Assembly: GCA_016743235.1 (NCBI GenBank)
Contig: VRZD01000004.1
Coordinates: forward strand, 180,506 to 244,505
Length of the DNA stretch: 64,000 nucleotides
Direction of reading: 5' to 3'
Origin: Pantanalinema sp. GBBB05
Lineage (GTDB): Bacteria > Cyanobacteriota > Cyanobacteriia > Leptolyngbyales > Leptolyngbyaceae
Translations under genes and position numbers: made by a program
Shown: piece by piece, positions 17,558 to 28,822 of the stretch
How positions within the stretch are numbered: the first letter of the stretch is position 1
Layout: every line of letters starts with the position of its first letter
The notes under the pieces: model-generated
The model's database searches: none
What the model saw: only the letters and a program-made list of their open reading frames with translations
What the model was told of the DNA's origin: nothing

Positions 17558-18757
17558 TTACACAGAAACTAGAGGATGCTGACCTTCGGTTTGCGATCGA
17601 TATTCTCTACCCAGCTGGGCAACATGTTCGTCGATGACCTGTTCACTGGGAACACCACCAGCATTGACCGTCTTCTGGTACTCGAAGTAACGAGCATCTC
17701 TAGGCAGTTGTTCGACCGGAACAAATTCGGTATCTAGACCCGTGAGGTTGACTTGTTGCTCCAATACCCACCGCACATATTCTTTGTTTTGTTCAAAGCG
17801 TATGGGTTCCGGCAATTGCTTAGGCAAGAATTCCTCTGGATCACGCCGATCGTATTGTCGCAACAAGTCACACGCTAGCCGCAGATGTTCTAATTCCATA
17901 TTGAGATGCAGTTCCCACAACTGCTTGATCCGCGGATCAGATTCCTGCTGCATAAAGGAGTAATACAGGTAGCACTCATTGTACTGATGTAATACTTCCT
18001 GCTCAAACCAAGATGCCCTTGGATCAAGCAGCGACTCGTACTGGGTCACGTGCTGCTCTTCAATTTGGGCGATCTCCAGGTAGAGTCCGCGAGCTAATGG
18101 ATTCATTGGTCGGTTGCCAACGTTCATGTAATAGTTCATCGTTTGCTGTTCTGAGGCAACCAGAGTCAACACATGCAACAGCGACAGCGGATCGGCTTTG
18201 GTACGATCGCTGGGACGGCGGATATCATCATAGGGATGGCGGTGTTCTACAGCTGTAGCCCGACCGGGCATAATTTCGGTTAGTCGTCCGGTGATTTCTT
18301 CCGCTTTCTTACCTTCCAGCATCTCCAGCAGGTTGGCATAGCGATACAGATGGTCAAAGTCTTCCAGTAAACCAAACTCAAACGCTTGCCGCAAATAAGG
18401 ATCCGGTTCTGTCCGAGCCAGATAAGCGGTCAAATCAACGGCAACTTGTTCGTACCCGATCGTCACTTCTAACGTCGATTCATTACCAGGAGTGAGCCAG
18501 TTGACGGCTTTTTGCTGTTGTTGCTCCACCCGACGGGTCATGGCTAGATACTTGCGGATCTCGGGATTATCCGTATGACGAGCGAACTGATGCGAGAAGA
18601 AAATTGATTCTGTTTCGATCCCATTCATCGTGATAACCCGTGTCCGGGTATAGGGATCAACATGATTTTTGTCGTAGGGTTGAACATTGAGTTCTGACCA
18701 ATTCCGCAGTTGGCGATCGAGCGGAATGCCCCGTTCGGTCAGAGGATTAAAACTCAT
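17558..18757 (-). CDS. Ferritin-like di-iron domain protein
   Basis: 399 residues, all helical and soluble. Repeated acidic/His motifs suit a ferritin-like four-helix bundle: LEDFDHLYRYANLL, EEQHVTQYESLLDP and MELEHLRLACDLL supply E-x-x-H pairs. Such proteins bind a di-iron centre and act in oxidation chemistry or iron handling. The exact subfamily is not recognised. There is no signal peptide. It is convergent with the DUF6816 gene and probably transcribed alone. Confidence 0.7.
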   Translation of the reverse strand: MSFNPLTERGIPLDRQLRNWSELNVQPYDKNHVDPYTRTRVITMNGIETESIFFSHQFARHTDNPEIRKYLAMTRRVEQQQQKAVNWLTPGNESTLEVTIGYEQVAVDLTAYLARTEPDPYLRQAFEFGLLEDFDHLYRYANLLEMLEGKKAEEITGRLTEIMPGRATAVEHRHPYDDIRRPSDRTKADPLSLLHVLTLVASEQQTMNYYMNVGNRPMNPLARGLYLEIAQIEEQHVTQYESLLDPRASWFEQEVLHQYNECYLYYSFMQQESDPRIKQLWELHLNMELEHLRLACDLLRQYDRRDPEEFLPKQLPEPIRFEQNKEYVRWVLEQQVNLTGLDTEFVPVEQLPRDARYFEYQKTVNAGGVPSEQVIDEHVAQLGREYRSQTEGQHPLVSV

Positions 18758-18878
18758 AGTGCTACCTCGTCAGAAGCGTTCTACAGCCGAATACTTGATG
18801 CTTCCAGGGTAGCGAGCGGCTGTGAGCGAACCGTCTATCTGGGGTAGTGAGCCATTGACCTTGGGGGAGTGCCTGCGA

Positions 18879-19499
18879 CTACTTATCTCCTTTCAAAGCT
18901 TGGAGCAATGCCATGAGTGCCAGATCTTCGGAAGGATTCACTTGGCGATCGAGCATGGCGATACTAACTGCTTTGGGCAGAGCGATCGCGGCAACATCAG
19001 CATCCAGATCGGCTAACAGATCCTCCAAGCACTGTGGCACCTTTAAAGCCGCTCGAATTCCTAATAAGGTGGATTCATCTAAGCCCAACGGTTGCAACTG
19101 AGGGTGCAACTGCTCCCAATCGATCGGCGTATCAGGATTGCCCACCTGAATCAGATAGGCTAACAGCCGTTGCATTTTGCGTTGCTGATGGTGCGTAAAC
19201 TGACTAATATCCGGGGCAAGAGCATGTCCGTGAGGATCCAGATCGACTGGGTGGCTAGAAGTGTTTAAATTGGTAAGAATTTGTTGCCAGTCACCTCGAT
19301 CGCAGGCATCAGGACGATCAACTGTCAAGCAAAGCTGGATTTTGCTCCCGGCGGTATCAAGTCGAGTCACTTCAGCCCGCACTCCCAAAAACCCCAGCCA
19401 TTGGGCAACTGTAGAAACAAGCGTTGATCGAGTCGCTCGACTGTTTGCCAGTAGCCGGATCTGAGTTTGCACCATCGGGCGCACAATTTGGGAAAGCAT
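18879..19499 (-). CDS. Conserved hypothetical protein, 206 residues
   Basis: I do not recognise a named family. The N terminus (MLSQIVRPMVQTQIRLLANS) is followed by an alpha/beta segment, then a helical second half (TPIDWEQLHPQLQPLGL, SEDLALMALLQALKGDK). It is acidic, soluble and has no signal peptide. Codon use and HIP1 sites match neighbouring genes, and the frame is clean over its whole length, so it is very likely real. It lies between the ferritin-like gene and ilvH on the same strand, with gaps of 112-121 bp. No function is proposed. Confidence 0.75.
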   Translation of the reverse strand: MLSQIVRPMVQTQIRLLANSRATRSTLVSTVAQWLGFLGVRAEVTRLDTAGSKIQLCLTVDRPDACDRGDWQQILTNLNTSSHPVDLDPHGHALAPDISQFTHHQQRKMQRLLAYLIQVGNPDTPIDWEQLHPQLQPLGLDESTLLGIRAALKVPQCLEDLLADLDADVAAIALPKAVSIAMLDRQVNPSEDLALMALLQALKGDK

Positions 19500-19611
19500 A
19501 ACTAAGGGCTACAACGATTGTAGTGGCAGAATTTTATAGCCCCTAGAATAGCTAAATTTCACCAAATGTCCAGCCGTTATCGGCATTTCCTCACAAAGCC
19601 GATGCAGCACC

Positions 19612-20130
19612 CTAGACTTTGGCTTCCAACGCTTTGAGAAATTCGGTATTCACCCCAGACTCCCGTGGCAGAGCAATTTTGCCAGTGCGAGCAATCTCCC
19701 GAATGCCAAATTTATTCAACACCTGGACGATCGCGACCATTTTACCTGGATCACCAACAACTTCCAGGGTCAAGGAATCCTCTGCCACATCCACCACACG
19801 CGCCCGAAAGATTTGAGCTAGTTCCACAATCTCCGATCGGGTCGAACTGGTAGCATTCACTTTCATCAACATCAGTTCCCGCTCCACGCAAGGAACCTCA
19901 GTAATGTCTTGTACTTTCAGCACATTGATCAGCTTGTAGAGTTGCTTAGTCAATTGCTCAATCACATGGTCGTCACCCGGAACCACCATTGTAATCCGGG
20001 AAACCCCTAATTGTTCCGCCGGTCCCACGGCTAAACTTTCAATATTAAATCCCCGGCGGGCAAACAGACCCGCAATTCGGGTGAGCACTCCAGCCTCATC
20101 TTCAACCAGAACAGATAGCGTATGTTTCAT
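19612..20130 (-). CDS. ilvH: Acetolactate synthase small (regulatory) subunit
   Basis: 172 residues. It is the regulatory subunit of acetohydroxyacid synthase, the first common step of valine, leucine and isoleucine synthesis; it activates the large subunit and confers valine feedback. The N-terminal ACT domain is clear ([20 protein letters not shown], then [14 protein letters not shown]), and the C-terminal domain ends with the conserved [15 protein letters not shown]. Length is typical. The catalytic large subunit is not in the window, as is common in cyanobacteria. Confidence 0.96.
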   Translation of the reverse strand: MKHTLSVLVEDEAGVLTRIAGLFARRGFNIESLAVGPAEQLGVSRITMVVPGDDHVIEQLTKQLYKLINVLKVQDITEVPCVERELMLMKVNATSSTRSEIVELAQIFRARVVDVAEDSLTLEVVGDPGKMVAIVQVLNKFGIREIARTGKIALPRESGVNTEFLKALEAKV

Positions 20131-20261
20131 TGCCGTCGCGTTAAGAGAATGTGCCTCGATCTCAGGTTAGGGGCAAATTTTATTTTATCGTGCCAGACCG
20201 CGATCGTTGCTATCCGTTCGATTGCCAAATCGACGCTTCCAGTGCAATGGTTAGCAAGCGA

Positions 20262-21878
20262 TTACCAAGCACCGCGTTTGCCACTAGGTCGTACGGTCAT
20301 CCAGTTAACCCGGGCTTGGGCTAATTGTTCCTCAGTTAGCTTCGCACCCGATAGATTGGCTCCACATAAATTGGCTCCCCGCAGATTGGCATTGAGCAGA
20401 TGCGCCCCTCGCAGATCCGCTCCCCGTAGATCAGCACCTTGGAGATCCGCATAGTTAAAGTAAGCCTCTCCCAAATTAGCATCGCGGAAATTAGCTTGAG
20501 TGAGGTCTGCCCGCCCAAACCGGGCATTTGTCAAGTTAGCCCCCTGGAAATTAATTTTACTGAGTTTAGAATTATGGAAATCGACTTGCGGCATGTTGAC
20601 TTTAGGCAAGGACAGCGAGCGCAGATCATGATCCGTAAAGTCTCGTCGTCCTTTAGCGTAATAGCTTTGCACCGCATCAGCATCTAACCGGGCGGGTGGT
20701 TTTGTCTTTTCGCCCGTAAAATCTTTTCCACGCCCGATCGTGCCTCGGCTGTTAATCGACATACCCGTCCCCGAAGGAGGCAACGCTCGACTCCGAGCAA
20801 TCCCAGAAGCGAGGTTACTTGTCGAGTCAGGGCGCTGGCGAGCGCGAATTGCCATGGCAGTCCGGCTAAACGGCGATGAGGCTGTGCCACCCCCAGAATC
20901 TGGTCCAGCTCGGTAATCAGGCTTGCGTCCTGGAGTTTGGTTCGCCTTGGTAGAGGTCATGCTATTTTGCAGGCTTTCCAGGTAAGGCTCCAGATCCAGT
21001 TCCCGGAAGATATGCTCGGCTGTTTGGTAGCGGAGTTTGACCGAGATTTCTAGCATCTTGGTCAGCACTTTCGAGAAATGATCACTAATATGGACATGCC
21101 GCTTCCACAATAGTTCTCCGGTGGTCGGGTCGTAGTCCAAGTCCTTAGGTGACTTACCGCTGAGTAAATAAATACAAGTCACCCCCAAGGCATAAATATC
21201 ACTGGCAGGCACAGGGCGCATTGCCATTTGTTCTGGTGGCGCAAAGCCAGGAGTCCCAATCGCGTAAGACGTTAAGGCTGTTTGTTCTGAAGTACTGGCA
21301 GCCCCTTGGTTTTGGTACTTGACGGCTCCAAAATCAATTAATACTAACTTACAGTCCTGAGCCCGACGAATGATATTGGCAGGTTTGATATCCCGGTGAA
21401 TTACCTTTTGGGAATGAATATATTCCAAAACAGGTAAAATCTCGCTGAGAAACTGTTTCACTCCCGCTTCACTTAGAGGACCCGATCGCTTAATTTCTTG
21501 CTGAAGCGTTGCTCCACTCACATACTCCTGCACCAAGTAAAATTCTTGGTTCGCTTCAAAGTAATCGAGTAGCCGTGGGACTTGCGGATGGTTGCCAATT
21601 CTACCAAGGGTTTCGGCTTCCCGTTGGAATAAATCCCGTGCCATCTGCATCATATGCGGTGCTGTGGCATTCGGGCGCAATTGCTTAATCACACAGTTAG
21701 GATGACCGGGCAGCGATTCATCCACTGCTAGGAATGTGGCACCAAACCCCCCCTGCCCCAACGCTTGCATAATCCGATAGCGATCGCGCAGGAGTAATTT
21801 GGAGCCACAAGCCTGACACGATTCAGTGTGGGTAAGGTTTTGAGGATTAGGACAGGCTGGATTCAGGCAGTAGCTCAT
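20262..21878 (-). CDS. spkB: Ser/Thr protein kinase with N-terminal Cys motif and C-terminal pentapeptide repeats (SpkB-like)
   Basis: 538 residues. Four cysteines (C4, C9, C21, C24) form a zinc-ribbon-like or redox motif. The Hanks-type kinase domain spans ~34-300, with glycine loop GQGGFG, Lys65 in CVIKQL, HRDIK at 161-165 and DFG at 182-184, all intact. A Ser/Arg-rich linker leads to pentapeptide repeats at ~440-520 (ANLTNARFGRADLTQANFRD). This layout matches Synechocystis SpkB, a kinase of oxidative-stress signalling; the symbol is by architecture only. The repeats probably target it to a partner. It is monocistronic. Confidence 0.85.
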   Translation of the reverse strand: MSYCLNPACPNPQNLTHTESCQACGSKLLLRDRYRIMQALGQGGFGATFLAVDESLPGHPNCVIKQLRPNATAPHMMQMARDLFQREAETLGRIGNHPQVPRLLDYFEANQEFYLVQEYVSGATLQQEIKRSGPLSEAGVKQFLSEILPVLEYIHSQKVIHRDIKPANIIRRAQDCKLVLIDFGAVKYQNQGAASTSEQTALTSYAIGTPGFAPPEQMAMRPVPASDIYALGVTCIYLLSGKSPKDLDYDPTTGELLWKRHVHISDHFSKVLTKMLEISVKLRYQTAEHIFRELDLEPYLESLQNSMTSTKANQTPGRKPDYRAGPDSGGGTASSPFSRTAMAIRARQRPDSTSNLASGIARSRALPPSGTGMSINSRGTIGRGKDFTGEKTKPPARLDADAVQSYYAKGRRDFTDHDLRSLSLPKVNMPQVDFHNSKLSKINFQGANLTNARFGRADLTQANFRDANLGEAYFNYADLQGADLRGADLRGAHLLNANLRGANLCGANLSGAKLTEEQLAQARVNWMTVRPSGKRGAW

Positions 21879-22277
21879 TCAGCAAAACTCGCTTTAACGT
21901 TAACTACCGGGACATTTACCCTAGTTTTATTATCTGAGCAGAACCCATGATTCGGGTGTGTTGTTACTGCGGGAAAGCCCTTGAAGAGTTGCTAAAGCTA
22001 GACAGTTTCAGCTTTAAGCCTAGATAAATACCCATGAATTCACGGATACTCCCTGATCTCCAAGATACACCCTTGTTATTAAGTTGCCCAAAACTCGCCG
22101 TTTCGCAACATGGCTTTCCTCTAATCCTATCTATACGGTAATACCGGAGCAAACGGGGTACTTCCGAACATTTATATATAAAAGAGATATTGTCCTCTTT
22201 CTTGAGGATTCTGTTAAGTAGGAGACGCCCCCAGGTTTCGGAAACCAGCCCTATCAATTGGCAAGAGGCAGGTAAGC
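21879..22277. other. Intergenic region between the SpkB-like kinase and aspS
   Basis: No convincing gene. An ORF on the minus strand across this stretch (21964-22401) starts inside aspS, reads through its terminator hairpin and shows no recognisable protein pattern. AT-rich stretches around 21930 could hold the kinase promoter (GATAATAA on the minus strand). Confidence 0.4.
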
Positions 22278-22322
22278 AAAAAAGATGGCAAGGAAGCGAA
22301 ACCGATCCCTTCACCATCTTTT
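22278..22322 (-). terminator. Rho-independent terminator of aspS
   Basis: Read on the minus strand, AAAAGATGG pairs with CCATCTTTT. An inner AAGG/CCTT extends the stem, and the 3' arm ends in a run of six T. It begins 36 bases after the aspS stop. A textbook intrinsic terminator. Confidence 0.85.
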
Positions 22323-22357
22323 CAGTTACAGCCAGTTCACGCGCTAGCTTAAACGCT

Positions 22358-24157
22358 TCACTCCTTGCCCTTTTCCTTGGGCTTAAACGTTGAAGTGACA
22401 TGCAATTCCTTCAATTGCTTGTTGTCTACTCCAGAAGGTGCACCAGTCAGCAAACAGCGGGCTTGTTGCGTTTTGGGGAAGGCGATCGCATCGCGAATAG
22501 ACTCTTCACCTGATAACAACATCACCCAACGATCCAAACCGTAGGCAATGCCACCGTGGGGCGGTGTGCCATATTCGAACGCTTCTAGCAAGAAGCCAAA
22601 CTTGTTGTGGGCTTCTTCTGGCGACAAGCCAATCAGTTCAAATACCTGAGATTGCAACTCCGGTTGGAAGATCCGCACACTACCACCGCCAGCTTCAAAC
22701 CCGTTGTAAACCAGGTCATAGGCTTGGGTCCGAGCAGTTTTCAAATCAGCTAGATCGTCAGGATGGGGAGCTGTGAACGGATGGTGTAGGGCTTCCAAGC
22801 GTTTCTCGTCCGCATTCCACTCAAACATCGGGAAGTCAGTAACCCAGAGCAGATTGATCTGATTTGGATCAATTAAGTTCAGTTCCCGACCAAGGCACTG
22901 GCGGAGGCGATCGAGGGTTTTATTCACCGTTGCGGTATCCCCTGCTCCAAACAGCAATAGATCCCCAGCTTGAGCCTTAGTTCGACTCAGTAGCGTTTGT
23001 TTTTGCTCGTCGGTCAGGTTGTCTTTGATCGCCCCGATCGTGTCAATTTCGCCGTTCTCGCGGACTCGGATATAGGCTAACCCTTTAGCACCTGCCTCTG
23101 TCGCTTCTTTGAATAAATCGCCACCGGGCTTGATCCGAACATTTGAGATCAAATCATTCCCACCGGGAATCGGCAGAATTTTGACAATGCCACCTTTAGC
23201 GATCGCATCCGCAAACACTTTGAAGCCAGAGCCCTGCATGACATCAGAGACATCGACTAGCTCCAGATCAAAGCGGGTGTCAGGCTTATCGGAACCGTAG
23301 CGATCCATCGCTTCCGCATAGGTCAGGCGAGGGAAGGGACGCGGAATCTCAACGCCCTTTAAAGTCCGGAAAATATGGCACACTAAGCCTTCGTTTAGAT
23401 CAAGAATTTCCTCCTGTGACATGAAACTCATTTCCATGTCCAGTTGGGTAAATTCGGGTTGGCGATCGGCACGCAGATCTTCATCCCGGAAACACCGGGC
23501 GATTTGATAGTAGCGATCGCAGCCTGCCACCATCAACAACTGCTTAAATAATTGCGGTGACTGCGGTAGCGCAAACCACTCACTGGGATTCACCCGCGAA
23601 GGCACTAAATAATCTCTAGCTCCTTCAGGAGTCGATCGGGTGAGGATAGGAGTCTCCACCTCCATAAATCCTTCTGTATCTTCTAGGTAACGACGAATGG
23701 TTTTGACCAATTCATGCCGCAACTTGAGATTGCTACTCATCCGTTCCCGCCGCAAATCGAGATACCGGTATTTCAGCCGCAAATCTTCCCGGACGGCTTC
23801 TGTTTCAGCCGTAGACACCTGGAAGGGTAATTGCTTCCGTACTGCATTGAGAACTTCAATCTGGTCGGCGTAGATCTCAATTTCGCCCGTGTCGAGACGG
23901 GGATTGAGGGATTCATCCGGTCGCTTAGTCACCCGACCAGAAATTTTGACGACATATTCGCTGCGCAAACTGTCGGCTTGACTATAAGATTCGGGGGTAC
24001 GCTCGGGGTCGCTGACGATCTGGACAATGCCACTGCGATCGCGCAAATCAATAAAAATTACGCCCCCATGATCGCGGCGGCGATCGACCCATCCACACAA
24101 GGTCACGGTTTTTCCAATGTGTTCTGCTCGTACTTGACCGCAATAATGGGTTCGCAT
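22358..24157 (-). CDS. aspS: Aspartate--tRNA ligase
   Basis: 599 residues, a class II synthetase that charges tRNA-Asp (in organisms without AsnRS, often tRNA-Asn too). It has an N-terminal OB-fold anticodon-binding domain ([20 protein letters not shown]), class II motif 2 ([20 protein letters not shown]), the bacterial GAD insertion (~290-420), and motif 3 ([13 protein letters not shown]). Length is normal. It is monocistronic with a strong terminator downstream. Confidence 0.97.
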   Translation of the reverse strand: MRTHYCGQVRAEHIGKTVTLCGWVDRRRDHGGVIFIDLRDRSGIVQIVSDPERTPESYSQADSLRSEYVVKISGRVTKRPDESLNPRLDTGEIEIYADQIEVLNAVRKQLPFQVSTAETEAVREDLRLKYRYLDLRRERMSSNLKLRHELVKTIRRYLEDTEGFMEVETPILTRSTPEGARDYLVPSRVNPSEWFALPQSPQLFKQLLMVAGCDRYYQIARCFRDEDLRADRQPEFTQLDMEMSFMSQEEILDLNEGLVCHIFRTLKGVEIPRPFPRLTYAEAMDRYGSDKPDTRFDLELVDVSDVMQGSGFKVFADAIAKGGIVKILPIPGGNDLISNVRIKPGGDLFKEATEAGAKGLAYIRVRENGEIDTIGAIKDNLTDEQKQTLLSRTKAQAGDLLLFGAGDTATVNKTLDRLRQCLGRELNLIDPNQINLLWVTDFPMFEWNADEKRLEALHHPFTAPHPDDLADLKTARTQAYDLVYNGFEAGGGSVRIFQPELQSQVFELIGLSPEEAHNKFGFLLEAFEYGTPPHGGIAYGLDRWVMLLSGEESIRDAIAFPKTQQARCLLTGAPSGVDNKQLKELHVTSTFKPKEKGKE

Positions 24158-24323
24158 GGCTCCTGAAATCGCTGGCTGAAGTGGGTAATAAATGGGAATC
24201 TGCTTAGTCTAACGACTACAAAAGGCAATGAACACTTTCACTGCCTTCTCTTTGATAATTTATGGTGAAAACTTTCCCATTATGCCGTATCCAGACTGCC
24301 GTTTCGATCGTTCCCCCACAAAT

Positions 24324-25097
24324 TCAGAGATCTAAATCGGGTTCAATCCCTAGCGATCGCAGTTGCGCGATTAGCCGTTCAGTTTTTTGCCGCTCTAACT
24401 CTGCTCGTTGCCGTTCTTGCTGAACTAAGTCGGCTTCCCGCTCTAGGGGTGTGGGAATCCAGTTGCCTAAAGCGTCAAACCAGCGCAGCCATTGCCGTTC
24501 GACACCTCGATATACGCCTTCCCAAATCCCAATGCCCAATTTGAGATCACTGAGCCAGAACCGAGGCTGGGGCAGGTCAGTAATTTCTGTGTAGTGCCAT
24601 CCTTCTAAATGAAAGAAGCGAGGGGTATTGGTATAACGGTCAAACACGATGTAATACGGAACTCGCAGTAGCCGCTCATATACCTCCCATTTGGATGGAG
24701 GTTGATTCACCTCCCGTAGAGTTTGTCCCAAGTCTTCTTTTTCCGTCCCTGGAGAAAGTAGTTCGACTACGACGATCGGGCTGACCCCTTCCTGCCAAAT
24801 TACATAACTCATGCGTAGATCGCGCTGTTCGTATAACCGGGGAACACCAACCACACCAAACCAATCGGGACGTTTATACCAACCCAAATTGCGCACGTCG
24901 TAGTAGAGATTCAGGTCACTGCCCGTAAACACTTGATCAGGTGAATAGTCAGGGGGTAAAAACGTTTCTTCCAGCAACCGGGGTTGAAGGAGATGGAATT
25001 CATCAGGCAAGCCAGGTTCCTCCGCCGATTCGCTCGGCAGGTCATACATGGTTGGTAAGTAGTCTTTGGGAGGGCGAGGTGGATCAGGGTGGTACAT
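24324..25097 (-). CDS. Uma2 (DUF820) family PD-(D/E)XK nuclease-like protein
   Basis: 257 residues. The core has DQVFTGSDLNLYYDVRNLGW, then PDWFGVVGVPRL, VEL.SPGTEKEDLG and YEKRL-like WEVYERLLRVPYYIVFD, the Uma2 signature. The tail at ~215-250 is a charged coiled coil (VQQERQRAELERQKTERLI). Uma2 proteins are hugely expanded in cyanobacteria, have a restriction-endonuclease fold and no proven role. The gene stands alone on the minus strand. Confidence 0.9.
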   Translation of the reverse strand: MYHPDPPRPPKDYLPTMYDLPSESAEEPGLPDEFHLLQPRLLEETFLPPDYSPDQVFTGSDLNLYYDVRNLGWYKRPDWFGVVGVPRLYEQRDLRMSYVIWQEGVSPIVVVELLSPGTEKEDLGQTLREVNQPPSKWEVYERLLRVPYYIVFDRYTNTPRFFHLEGWHYTEITDLPQPRFWLSDLKLGIGIWEGVYRGVERQWLRWFDALGNWIPTPLEREADLVQQERQRAELERQKTERLIAQLRSLGIEPDLDL

Positions 25098-25235
25098 CGG
25101 TCGTCCTCAGTGACGCTCTACCTCTATTATCAATGCTGTTTGATCGCGGCTGAGTTGACGAGATGAGCTAAAAAAGTTGCCGATCCTTCCAATCGGCTGG
25201 AGAAGATCGGCATCAGATTAGCAATGCAGGTTAGG

Positions 25236-25937
25236 CTAGGCGATCGCCATTTCGGCTTTCAGGTCAGCACAGTAAGCATCGTAAACACCATCCAGAAACT
25301 GCCATAGAGCATCCGCCGCTTGGCTAGCCGCATTTAGCACTTCGGCTTCCTTTTCGGGAGTGTCGGCATACTGTTCAATTAATGCCAATTCGGTTTCCGA
25401 GTGGGCGACATCAGCCGCTTGGTGAACACTGAAGAAGCGATACGCATCAGGGTTGGTCATGCCATAAAAGCGCTGTAGACCATCGATCTTGGTGGTGGCG
25501 ATCGCGGGGATCTGGGATTCGTAAGCGTAGAGTGCAGCTAGACCTGCATAGAACGAAGAGTTCAGGCAGACTTGCCGGAAAGTATCCACCAGATTCGTGG
25601 TGGTGGGCAGAGGAGTAGTGTTAGCTAAGTCCTCATCGGTAGCGCCCAGCGCTAAAGCAAACTTCCGCCATAAAGCCGGGTGATTCTGGTTGCCCCGTTC
25701 TTCCTCAATCAGGTTCTCTAGAATTTCTTGCCGAACCGCGATTGAGTTATTGAAGTGAGGAGTGTTGAAGTGGACAGCACTCAGGTAAGTCGGGAATGCC
25801 AGGACGTTCTGAAAATACTGAAGTGCATACTGCTTCAATTGCTCCTGGGTCAGTTTACCTTCCGTCCAGGCGACATAGAATGCGTGTTTCAGCAAGTGCT
25901 TTTGCTCAACTACGGCTTGTAACTGTTCGCGCAGCAC
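25236..25937 (-). CDS. CADD-family (TenA/PqqC-like fold) putative folate-metabolism oxidase
   Basis: 233 residues from the GTG at 25935-25937, which is preceded by a perfect GGAGGA at the right spacing; an upstream ATG in frame would remove that site from the leader, so I reject it. The helical fold has KHAFYVAWTEGKLTQEQLKQ, then ENLIEEERGNQNHPALWRKF, AYESQIPAI and FFSVHQAADVAHSE. This matches the CADD proteins, haem-oxygenase-like di-metal enzymes. Chlamydial CADD supplies p-aminobenzoate for folate using its own tyrosine. The same role here is inferred from family. Confidence 0.85.
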   Translation of the reverse strand: MLREQLQAVVEQKHLLKHAFYVAWTEGKLTQEQLKQYALQYFQNVLAFPTYLSAVHFNTPHFNNSIAVRQEILENLIEEERGNQNHPALWRKFALALGATDEDLANTTPLPTTTNLVDTFRQVCLNSSFYAGLAALYAYESQIPAIATTKIDGLQRFYGMTNPDAYRFFSVHQAADVAHSETELALIEQYADTPEKEAEVLNAASQAADALWQFLDGVYDAYCADLKAEMAIA

Positions 25938-26059
25938 GATGAATCCTCCATCTATTAAGTAATGCCAAAAGTGCCAATGAAGCACCGTTTACCAACAATA
26001 CACCATCCACTAGAAACTCCTTCAACGGGCAAGAGTGTCCCTGCCTCCAGAGTGACGCT

Positions 26060-28822
26060 TCAAGGATCCGCTTTCTTACGAGTGCTTGCTGTTGCTGTTG
26101 TCGTTTTCTTTGTGGTGGTCTTCTTGGCAGCTGTTTTGCTAGTGCTGGCTTTTTTCGTAGTGGAAGCCGCTTTGCTTTTAGAAGCGGTTTCGGCTGTATC
26201 GTCGTTGCTGCTTGCCTCGGCGGTTTTACGGCTCTTAGTCGATTTACCCGCCTTTTTGCTGCTAGCTTTTGCCGTCAGTGCATCTAAGGCAATTGCCAAT
26301 GTGATCGATTCTACAGTTTGACCTTCTGGCAGAGAAGCATTGACCTTCCCATGTTTGATGTAATTGCCATAGGGTCCCTCATAGATATTGACCGATTCGC
26401 CATCTTTAGGATGGGCGCCCAATTCTCGCAGGGGAGCCTTGGATTTGCCCCGACCACCACGAGTCGCTTTAGGTTCAGCAAGCAGGGCTAAGGCCCGATC
26501 GAAGTCGATCGTCAACACATCATCTCCTGCCTTGAGCGATCGATATTCCTTGCCTTCTTTGCCCTGGTCATGGACGATGTAAGGACCAAACCGCCCCAAA
26601 CTTGCCTGAATTTTGCCCCCCGTTTCGGGATGGATGCCGAGGTTGCGAGGTAGAGCCAGCAAACCAACCGCCATTTCTAGAGTGACGTTATCCGGTGTCA
26701 CTCCTTTCGGCAGGGAAGCCCGTTTGGGCTTGGGATTTTCATCAGTGGCATCGCCCAACTGCACATAGGGACCATACGCCCCAATTAGGAGATAAATCGG
26801 TTCCCCCGTTTCGGGATGGAAACCAACTTTATCTGGTCCCTCCGTTTTTTGCCGCAGTAAGGTTTCGACCTGTTCCGGGTCAAGATCGGAGGGTGTCAGG
26901 TCTTTGGGAATTGACGCTTTCACCTGTCCTTCTTCACCATCGATTTCTAGATAGGCTCCAAAGCGACCAATCCGGACTTTAGCCGCCAGGTTTTCCAGTT
27001 CTACGGTGCGGGCTGCATTGGGATCAATCTGGCTTTCCTGTTCTTTGACTTGAGTTTCTAAGCCATGTTTGCCCAAATAAAACTCTTTCAAATAAGGCAA
27101 CCACTTGGCTTCCCCAGTCGAAATTTCATCTAGGGTTTGTTCCATCTTTGCCGTAAAACTGGTGTCAACCAGATCAGGAAAATATTTTTCCAGCAACGAG
27201 GTAACCGCAAAGGCTGTAAAGGTTGGCACTAAGGCATTACTGACCATTTGGGCATAACCCCGATCGATGATTGTGCCAATAATGCTGGCGTAGGTACTGG
27301 GACGACCAATCCCTTCACTTTCTAGCATCTTCACCAGTGAGGCTTCCGTATACCGGGCAGGAGGTTGGGTTTCATGCCCGATCGCCTCTAGATCAGTACA
27401 AGCTGGAGTATCGCCAATCTCTAATCGAGGCAGGATCACCTCTTGATCTTCGATCGCTGCATCGGGATCATCTGAACCTTCAACATAGGCACGGAAGAAA
27501 CCAGGGAAATCAATTCGCTTACCTGATGCTCGGAATCCGGCATCTTCCACCTGAATCTGCATCGTGATATTGGTTTGCCGGGCTTCTGCCATCTGGGTAG
27601 CAACGGTACGTTTCCAGATCAGGTCGTATAACCGTAGTTCCCGCTCCTTCAGCCCAGTTTGTTTGGGAGTTCGGAAGCTACTTCCCGCCGGACGAATGGC
27701 TTCGTGGGCTTCTTGTGCCCCCTTACTCTTGGTAGAATATTGCCGGGGTTGGGGACTCAAGTAATCGGTGCCATACTTTTCTTCCACACAGGCTCGGGCT
27801 GCCGCGATCGCTTGTTGCGACAGGTTGATGGAGTCCGTCCGCATGTAGGTGATATAGCCCTGTTCATACAAACTTTGAGCTACTCGCATGGTTTCCCGCG
27901 CCGACAAGCCCAGTTTCCGGTTGGCTTCCTGTTGCAAGGTCGAAGTCGTAAACGGCGGCGAGGGTTTGCGGGTAACGGGACGCTCCTCTAGATTCGTCAC
28001 CGTCCAGGGGCGATCGTGGATGCGATCGGCTAAGGCTCTGGCTTCAGCTTCATTCAGGAGGGTGACACTGCGTCCAGCCATAATTTGCCCTGTCGCCTCA
28101 TCAAAGTCAGCTCCCGTGGCAACTTTGATCCCCGCTAAACTGACTAATCGAGCTTCAAAGGAGCCTTGGGTTTCGGGCGTTTCACCTCGGGCTTCTAGGT
28201 TGGCTTTCAAATCCCAATAGCTACCTTTGCGGAAGGCGCGACGTTGGCGTTCTCGGGTCACCAGCAGCCGCACAGCCACAGATTGTACCCGTCCTGCCGA
28301 TAGCCCAAAGGCAATCTTTTTCCAGAGCAAGGGGGAGAGGGTGTAGCCGACTAAGCGATCGAGAATCCGCCGAGTTTCCTGCGCCCGCACTAACCGCTCA
28401 TCGACTTCTCGACAGTTTTGGATCGCTTCTTGAATCGCTTCCTGAGTGATCTCGTGGAACACCATCCGTTTCGTGGGCACTTTCGGTTGCAGCAGTTGCA
28501 AGAGGTGCCAGCTAATACTTTCTCCTTCCCGGTCTTCGTCCGTTGCCAGTACCAGTTCGTCAGCTTGCTTCAGCGCATCTTTCAATTCTTTGACGATTTT
28601 TTTCTTGTCCTGCGGTACAACATACAGGGGTTCAAAATTATTTTCGACATTTACCCCTAGCTGTGCCCACTTTTCCCCTTTGGCATTGGCGGGAATTTCG
28701 CTGGCGGACTGAGGCAGATCACGCACATGCCCCATCGATGCTTCAACGCGATAGCCTGATGGCAAATAGTTGCGAATCGTACGGGCTTTGGTCGGGGATT
28801 CAACAATGACAAGAGTGGACAT
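26060..28822 (-). CDS. topA: DNA topoisomerase I
   Basis: About 920 residues; it relaxes negative supercoils through a 5'-phosphotyrosine link. The ATG at 28820-28822 starts the standard [15 protein letters not shown], so the upstream in-frame ATG is not used. The TOPRIM domain has [13 protein letters not shown], and the active-site tyrosine lies in [14 protein letters not shown]. The C-terminal third replaces zinc fingers with repeated TopA C-terminal units ([20 protein letters not shown] and alike), as in other cyanobacteria. It ends in a long Lys/Thr/Ala tail of basic repeats that probably binds DNA. Confidence 0.96.
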   Translation of the reverse strand: MSTLVIVESPTKARTIRNYLPSGYRVEASMGHVRDLPQSASEIPANAKGEKWAQLGVNVENNFEPLYVVPQDKKKIVKELKDALKQADELVLATDEDREGESISWHLLQLLQPKVPTKRMVFHEITQEAIQEAIQNCREVDERLVRAQETRRILDRLVGYTLSPLLWKKIAFGLSAGRVQSVAVRLLVTRERQRRAFRKGSYWDLKANLEARGETPETQGSFEARLVSLAGIKVATGADFDEATGQIMAGRSVTLLNEAEARALADRIHDRPWTVTNLEERPVTRKPSPPFTTSTLQQEANRKLGLSARETMRVAQSLYEQGYITYMRTDSINLSQQAIAAARACVEEKYGTDYLSPQPRQYSTKSKGAQEAHEAIRPAGSSFRTPKQTGLKERELRLYDLIWKRTVATQMAEARQTNITMQIQVEDAGFRASGKRIDFPGFFRAYVEGSDDPDAAIEDQEVILPRLEIGDTPACTDLEAIGHETQPPARYTEASLVKMLESEGIGRPSTYASIIGTIIDRGYAQMVSNALVPTFTAFAVTSLLEKYFPDLVDTSFTAKMEQTLDEISTGEAKWLPYLKEFYLGKHGLETQVKEQESQIDPNAARTVELENLAAKVRIGRFGAYLEIDGEEGQVKASIPKDLTPSDLDPEQVETLLRQKTEGPDKVGFHPETGEPIYLLIGAYGPYVQLGDATDENPKPKRASLPKGVTPDNVTLEMAVGLLALPRNLGIHPETGGKIQASLGRFGPYIVHDQGKEGKEYRSLKAGDDVLTIDFDRALALLAEPKATRGGRGKSKAPLRELGAHPKDGESVNIYEGPYGNYIKHGKVNASLPEGQTVESITLAIALDALTAKASSKKAGKSTKSRKTAEASSNDDTAETASKSKAASTTKKASTSKTAAKKTTTKKTTTATASTRKKADP

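Noticed and set aside
21964..22401. 145-codon minus-strand ORF
   Set aside because: It starts inside aspS, runs through the aspS terminator hairpin and has no protein-like pattern.
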